Shown here piece after piece: positions 60,472 to 64,000 of a DNA stretch of 64,000 nt. Made by a program: the position numbers and the translations under genes. Every line of letters starts with the position of its first letter. Within the stretch, counting starts at the first letter, position 1. This stretch comes from Micavibrio sp. TMED2 (lineage in GTDB: Bacteria > Pseudomonadota > Alphaproteobacteria > TMED2): NCBI GenBank assembly GCA_002168225.1, contig NHBH01000001.1, forward strand, positions 1,314,370-1,378,369. The letters run 5' to 3'. The notes under the pieces were generated by a model that saw only the letters and a program-made list of their open reading frames with translations, did no database searches and had not been told where the DNA came from.

Positions 60472-60522
60472 TACGCTGATAGCGTAGCGTCGTCAATAGA
60501 AAATATACGCAATTGGCGTATA
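60472..60522 (-). promoter_or_regulatory. Toxin-antitoxin operator palindromes
   Basis: TACGCT-GAT-AGCGTA (60472-60486) and TATACGC-AATTG-GCGTATA (60504-60522) are two related palindromes sharing TACGC half-sites. They lie upstream of the toxin gene (minus) and just before the spanin gene (plus). The antitoxin HTH probably binds here and could also influence the neighbouring late gene. Confidence 0.78.
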
Positions 60523-60537
60523 AAAAAGGGGTGCGTC

Positions 60538-60957
60538 ATGACATGGATAAAAGCGGCGATCAGTGCGGTCGCGAGCGGCTGGCAATGGATTGTTCTGGCT
60601 GCCGGTATCGGGGGGCTGGTCGCCGGGGTGCTGGCCTTCCGGTCCTATATCGGTCGGGTCGAGGCGGCGGCGGTCAATGGCTATCGCGCGGCGGTTGTGG
60701 CCGATGCCAAGGCGCGTGAAATCGCCGGGCTGCAATCGGAAATTGCCCGGCTGAAACGGATTGAAACGGATCTGATGGCGCTGGCCGAACAGCGGCGGAT
60801 TATCAACCAGACGATTGATGACATAGTGAGGGAAGTCAATGAAGCCGATGATCCTTTTGGTGCTTATTTTGGCCGGTTGCTCGAGCATGACGCCGCCGCC
60901 GGTGGTGGTCGAGTATCAGCGGCAGGCACTGCCAGCGGCGGCGTTCACGGTCAATGA
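60538..60957 (+). CDS. Rz-like inner-membrane spanin
   Basis: A 139-aa protein with an N-terminal membrane anchor (WQWIVLAAGIGGLVAGVLAF, about 16-35). A periplasmic coiled coil follows (DAKAREIAGLQSEIARLKRIETDLMALAEQRRIINQTIDDIVREVN), the standard i-spanin design. The outer-membrane spanin gene is embedded in its 3' part in another frame. It starts 15 bp after the second TA operator. With its partner it should fuse the membranes at lysis. Confidence 0.88.
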   Translation: MTWIKAAISAVASGWQWIVLAAGIGGLVAGVLAFRSYIGRVEAAAVNGYRAAVVADAKAREIAGLQSEIARLKRIETDLMALAEQRRIINQTIDDIVREVNEADDPFGAYFGRLLEHDAAAGGGRVSAAGTASGGVHGQ

Positions 60958-61135
60958 TCTGCCGCCGCCCGTGGTGATACCGGACGGGGTCAATATCTGT
61001 CGCATCGAGCATCTGGCACTGTGTCGCGATGTCGTGACCTACATGGCCGGGGTGCGCAAGGAAGCGCTGGACAGGGCGGCGAAGCTGGAATGGCTGCGTG
61101 GTCAGGTCGAGGTTTATGGCGCGGCGGCGGAGTAG
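60839..61135 (+). CDS. Rz1-like outer-membrane spanin lipoprotein
   Basis: A 98-aa lipoprotein with a signal sequence and lipobox (MILLVLILAGCSSM, Cys14). Proline-rich segments follow (PPPVVVEYQRQALPAAAF, LPPPVVIPDG), typical of o-spanins. It starts inside the Rz-like gene in a different frame and extends 178 bp past it. In the free phage genome its stop lies next to the stop of the recombinase gene (see attachment-site finding). Confidence 0.9.
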   Translation: MKPMILLVLILAGCSSMTPPPVVVEYQRQALPAAAFTVNDLPPPVVIPDGVNICRIEHLALCRDVVTYMAGVRKEALDRAAKLEWLRGQVEVYGAAAE

Positions 61136-61184
61136 TCAGGCAACCAACCGCAGGTGATATGTATGGGGGGACGGATGAAACGGC

Positions 61185-61197
61185 CCTCCGCTACCAT
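61185..61197. repeat. attR core (13 bp)
   Basis: An exact copy of the attL core CCTCCGCTACCAT, followed directly by a T-run and host DNA. It is not a second tRNA gene: the sequence upstream of it is phage DNA. Confidence 0.88.
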
Positions 61198-61246
61198 CTT
61201 TTTTCAATGAAATTATGTGCTTACGAGCCATGTGCTCTGTCCTGTT

Positions 61247-62044
61247 TCACGAGCCGATATTGAAGAAATGGCCGACGCCATAGGCGATGCCAGCGGCAAC
61301 GCTGCCGATCAGCAGGGTTTCCATGCCGGATGCGAGCCATGACGACAGTGACCAGCGGCTCTTGATCGCGCCGATCATGAAGAAGGCAAACAGGGTCATG
61401 ATGCTGGCTGACAGGAATGGGGCGGGCATACCGAGGGCAAATGGCAGCAACGGCAGCAGCCCGGCCACCAGAAATGCGGCATAGGTGCAGGCAGCTGCGC
61501 GGATAGGGTCTGGCGGGTTGGGGGAGACGCCGTATTCATCGATCAGCATCATATCGACCCAGTGTTCCGGCTGTTTGGCGATGGCATCGGTGGCGGCATC
61601 CAGAACCGTACCGTTCAGCCCCTTGGCGCGGAGGATTTCGCGCAACTCCGAACGTTCGCCATCGGGTGCGACTTTGATGTGCTTGTTCTCAATGGCTTTG
61701 AGGCGCGCGATCTCGTCGCGCTCGCTCTTGGTGCCGGTGTAGTTCCCGGCGGCCATGGAGAAGCCATCGGCCAGCAGATTGGCAAAGCCGAGGGCCAGAA
61801 CCACATGGATCGACAGCCCGGCGCCCTGAACCCCGGCAACGATGGCAAAGGTGGTGACCGCCCCGTCCATCGCGCCATAGACCGCATCGCGCAGCATGCC
61901 CTGTCCGTTTCTGGCTCGTGCCAGACGTTGCCGGATTTCGCCGAGGCTGTGACCATGCTCTAGCGGGGGCTCCAGAGGGTGTTCCAGCGATGGCTCCAGT
62001 GGGGGCTCCGGTGGCTGCTGCATTGTGTCCGGCGAATGCGGCAT
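61247..62044 (-). CDS. VIT1/CCC1-family transporter (iron/manganese)
   Basis: A 265-aa inner-membrane protein. After a Pro/Glu/Leu-repeat N-terminus (PPEPPLEPSLEHPLEPPLEHGHS) it has the family start RDAVYGAMDGAVTTFAIVAGVQGA. Then comes LGFANLLADGFSMAAGNYTGTKSERDE, with the metal-binding Gly/Met/Glu residues typical of VIT1. Two later helix pairs and the terminal TLLIGSVAAGIAYGVGHFF complete the five-helix layout. Plant and yeast members move Fe2+/Mn2+ into vacuoles; bacterial ones probably export or buffer these metals. Confidence 0.9.
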   Translation of the reverse strand: MPHSPDTMQQPPEPPLEPSLEHPLEPPLEHGHSLGEIRQRLARARNGQGMLRDAVYGAMDGAVTTFAIVAGVQGAGLSIHVVLALGFANLLADGFSMAAGNYTGTKSERDEIARLKAIENKHIKVAPDGERSELREILRAKGLNGTVLDAATDAIAKQPEHWVDMMLIDEYGVSPNPPDPIRAAACTYAAFLVAGLLPLLPFALGMPAPFLSASIMTLFAFFMIGAIKSRWSLSSWLASGMETLLIGSVAAGIAYGVGHFFNIGS

Positions 62045-62280
62045 GGTGGTCAGGTCTCGATCCGGTGGCAGTAAAAGGCGGGAGCTTTAATTACGGTATA
62101 GTTGGTCATGATGTATATCGTTTTAATGCCTAAATACGGCACAGAGAGGCTGCCAAACAAAAGATATGGTGTTACAACCTGATAGCTGATCTTTTGTCTC
62201 TCCTCTTCGGTCGCCTCTCCCATGGTTGTTCATTTGATCTGTTGTCGCAGGAACTATGCTGACACTCTGGACGTCAGAGC

Positions 62281-64000
62281 ATGACTGAGCGCAGTCCTGT
62301 GCCTGTTTCTTTTTCCGCCAGAACCCTGTTTCGCAGCATTAACGCCAAGCTCGCCCTCAGCATGGGTGGCATTGTCATTGTGCTGATGGCGGCGCTGTTG
62401 TTCTGGTTTTCGCTGTCCCTTTCCTATCTGAAACAGCTGGAGAGCGACCGCCTCGACCTGTATCGGGAACTGAATGTCGATCTGCGTGCGGAAATTTTCA
62501 GCCTGCAGGATCGCATCATCGAGATACCCGGCCTGCTGAGCGTTGATGCGGCCCGGCTGCTGCTCGACTGGGCACGCTCGGAATATGGCATCCGCGAGGT
62601 TGTGCATGAGGGGCGGGATGAGATTGTCGCGCGGTATCGCTCACGAACCGCCCGGCGGGACATCAGCCGCCCCGGTCGCTCCTATATCGATATGAACACA
62701 GCCGGTACCGTATCCATTACCCAGGGCCGGTTCGTAAATGGTGCCTTTGATAACGCGGTGGTCGAGTACCAACTCTCAACCGATGACATGGGCGCGGTTC
62801 AGGCAAAATTCACCGAATTGAATCAGGCTGATCAGACCGCGTCACTGGTTGAGCGGGTGAATACCCTGAAAAACACCCTGCTTGATGATGCCATCGAGGC
62901 GGAAAAGGCGCGGGTCGATATCGTGCAGCGCTCGGACGGGTTGATCCAGAAGGGCAAGGAGATTGATGCAGAGATTGCAGCCTTTACCAATCTGGCGCTG
63001 ATCGGCGGTAGCGGCGTTGTTATCATCCTGCTGGGTTGTCTGGTGATTCTGTCACGCCAGCTTGTCACCGGGCCGATCCAGCGTCTGCATCGGGCCATGC
63101 GGGCGATCATCGCGGAGAATGACCCGGAAGTGCCCTACACGAACCGGGGTGATGAGATCGGTGAACTGGCGCAGGGTCTGACCGCGTTCAAGGATTCACT
63201 GGCCAAGGTACAGGACTTCACGATCAACCAGCAGAAGACACAGCAGGCATTGATCCGCCGGGCAGAGCATCTTGATCATATACTGGCCGCCTTCCAGAAG
63301 GATATTTCCGTGGTCGCGCAGGCCCTGACGGCAGCGGCGGGCAGTATGGAAACCTCGGCGCAGATACTGTCCAATGCTTCCAGCGATAATCAGGAACAGG
63401 CGGGTGCCGCCCTGCGGGCCTCGGATCAGGCGAGCGCGCTGGTCCGCTCGGCAACCGAGGCGGTGGATAATCTCTCCAGTGCCATCGACAAGATTGCGGG
63501 TAGTGCCGATGAATCATCGCACATCGCCAGACGTGCTTCCGAACGGGCCGAGAAGACCAATGAAACGGTTTTGCGCTTGAGCCAGATGGCCGAGGAAATC
63601 GGCGACGTACTCGAAATCATCAATGGCATTTCCGGCCAGATCGACCTGCTGGCGCTCAACGCCACGATCGAGGCCGCGCGCGCCGGGGATGCCGGCAAGG
63701 GCTTTGCCATCGTTGCCTCCGAGATCAAGAACCTGTCCCGGCAGACAAGTCAGGCGACCGAGGATATTTCAGCCCAGATCGGTGGCATCCAGACCGTGAC
63801 CACCGAGGCGGTCGGCGCGATCCGCGAGATATCGGAAGAGGTGCGGGTAATCAGCGGGTTGGCGGAAGCGATCTCCGGCGATGTATCGGTCCAGTCGGGC
63901 ACCACCGGCAATATCGCGCAATCGGTCAAGGAAGCCTCGGGCCAGACCGAATTTGCCTCAAGCTATATCCTCGGCGCGCGTGAGGCGGCGGAGCGTAACG
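62281..64000 (+). CDS. Methyl-accepting chemotaxis protein (3' end outside window)
   Basis: At least 573 codons, open to the window edge. TM1 is at about 24-50 and TM2 at 238-258, with a ~185-residue periplasmic sensor between them. A HAMP domain follows TM2 (SRQLVTGPIQRLHRAMRAI..., NDPEVPYTNRGDEIGELAQGL). The signalling domain contains the hairpin tip INGISGQIDLLALNATIEAA and KGFAIVASEIKNLSRQT (about 450-490). It relays ligand binding to CheA/CheW. The ligand cannot be read from the sequence. The ATG at 62281 gives a standard N-terminus. Confidence 0.94.
   Translation, partial: MTERSPVPVSFSARTLFRSINAKLALSMGGIVIVLMAALLFWFSLSLSYLKQLESDRLDLYRELNVDLRAEIFSLQDRIIEIPGLLSVDAARLLLDWARSEYGIREVVHEGRDEIVARYRSRTARRDISRPGRSYIDMNTAGTVSITQGRFVNGAFDNAVVEYQLSTDDMGAVQAKFTELNQADQTASLVERVNTLKNTLLDDAIEAEKARVDIVQRSDGLIQKGKEIDAEIAAFTNLALIGGSGVVIILLGCLVILSRQLVTGPIQRLHRAMRAIIAENDPEVPYTNRGDEIGELAQGLTAFKDSLAKVQDFTINQQKTQQALIRRAEHLDHILAAFQKDISVVAQALTAAAGSMETSAQILSNASSDNQEQAGAALRASDQASALVRSATEAVDNLSSAIDKIAGSADESSHIARRASERAEKTNETVLRLSQMAEEIGDVLEIINGISGQIDLLALNATIEAARAGDAGKGFAIVASEIKNLSRQTSQATEDISAQIGGIQTVTTEAVGAIREISEEVRVISGLAEAISGDVSVQSGTTGNIAQSVKEASGQTEFASSYILGAREAAERN

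Larger units (their letters stand above)
21037..61197. mobile_element. Complete temperate siphovirus-like prophage
   Basis: About 40.1 kb lies between 13-bp direct repeats of the tRNA-Met 3' end. It contains, in order, a serine recombinase, leftward early genes, an S24 repressor flanked by matching operators, rightward early/replication genes, a terminator pair, and the packaging-head-tail-lysis late operon. All essential modules (recombinase, repressor, replication helicase, terminase, portal, protease, capsid, tail tube, tape measure, endolysin, spanins) have full-length frames, so it may be inducible. The lambda-type portal and terminase with a Mu gpT-like capsid show a mosaic history. A tail tube with tape measure and no sheath gene implies a non-contractile tail. 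Confidence 0.95.

Noticed and set aside
21037-61197. Gene transfer agent rather than prophage
   Set aside because: A recombinase, matching att cores, a lysogeny repressor with operators, replication genes and spanins are all present, which gene transfer agents lack.
61170-61200. Second tRNA-Met gene at the right prophage end
   Set aside because: Only the 13-bp core matches; no acceptor 5' strand, D-arm or anticodon arm precedes it.

Overview
The window reads as alphaproteobacterial chromosome (GC-rich; glnE, cysE, mnmA and a divergent tyrS/anmK pair) carrying one complete-looking temperate prophage of about 40.1 kb. The exact genus cannot be told from the sequence alone.

Host left flank (1-20971): a partial membrane-protein gene, a one-cysteine Bcp peroxiredoxin and glnE lie on the minus strand. 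Next come a giant AsmA-like envelope protein and a GYF_2-RDD membrane protein, then a minus-strand tyrS-kef operon facing anmK, and an alpha/beta hydrolase. A sulfur-mobilising stretch follows: cysE, a cysteine desulfurase, a 2Fe-2S ferredoxin and mnmA, with a 46-aa orphan between them. After an AT-rich gap come an unrecognised 220-aa protein and a patatin-like phospholipase, then tRNA-Met(CAT).

Prophage (21037-61197): it is bounded by a 13-bp duplication of the tRNA-Met 3' end (attL 21037-21049, attR 61185-61197). A large serine recombinase reads leftward into the tRNA, so the attachment core lies inside the 3' end of its own gene. A leftward early operon (recombinase, GapR-like protein, a degenerate HD-domain protein and several unknowns) and a rightward early operon diverge from an XRE/S24 repressor. 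Near-identical operator/-35 modules flank that repressor. The rightward early operon encodes an HTH regulator, a deaminase-like protein, a C5 cytosine methyltransferase, a CHC2/toprim primase, a PAPS-reductase-like ATPase and an SF3 helicase. It ends in an array of GGGACGGT iterons that looks like a replication origin. After two terminators and a folded 132-bp element, the late operon begins. It holds lambda-type terminase and portal, an S49 protease with embedded scaffold, a decoration protein, a Mu gpT-like capsid, connectors, tail tube, tail chaperones joined by a probable -1 frameshift, a tape measure, tail tip and fibre genes, a GH108 muramidase and an embedded Rz/Rz1 spanin pair. The genes make a siphovirus with a non-contractile tail likely. 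Cargo includes a WYL-TerB protein, an AntA antirepressor behind a folded intergenic region, and an antisense HigB/NadS-like toxin-antitoxin pair inside the lysis cassette.

Host right flank (61198-64000): a VIT1/CCC1-type transporter on the minus strand and a methyl-accepting chemotaxis protein that runs off the window.

The most unusual points are the attachment core inside the recombinase gene (integration exchanges the enzyme's C-terminus), three separate folded non-coding stretches in the prophage, the iteron array, the frameshift site, and a host tyrS whose last ~90 codons have a foreign base composition.
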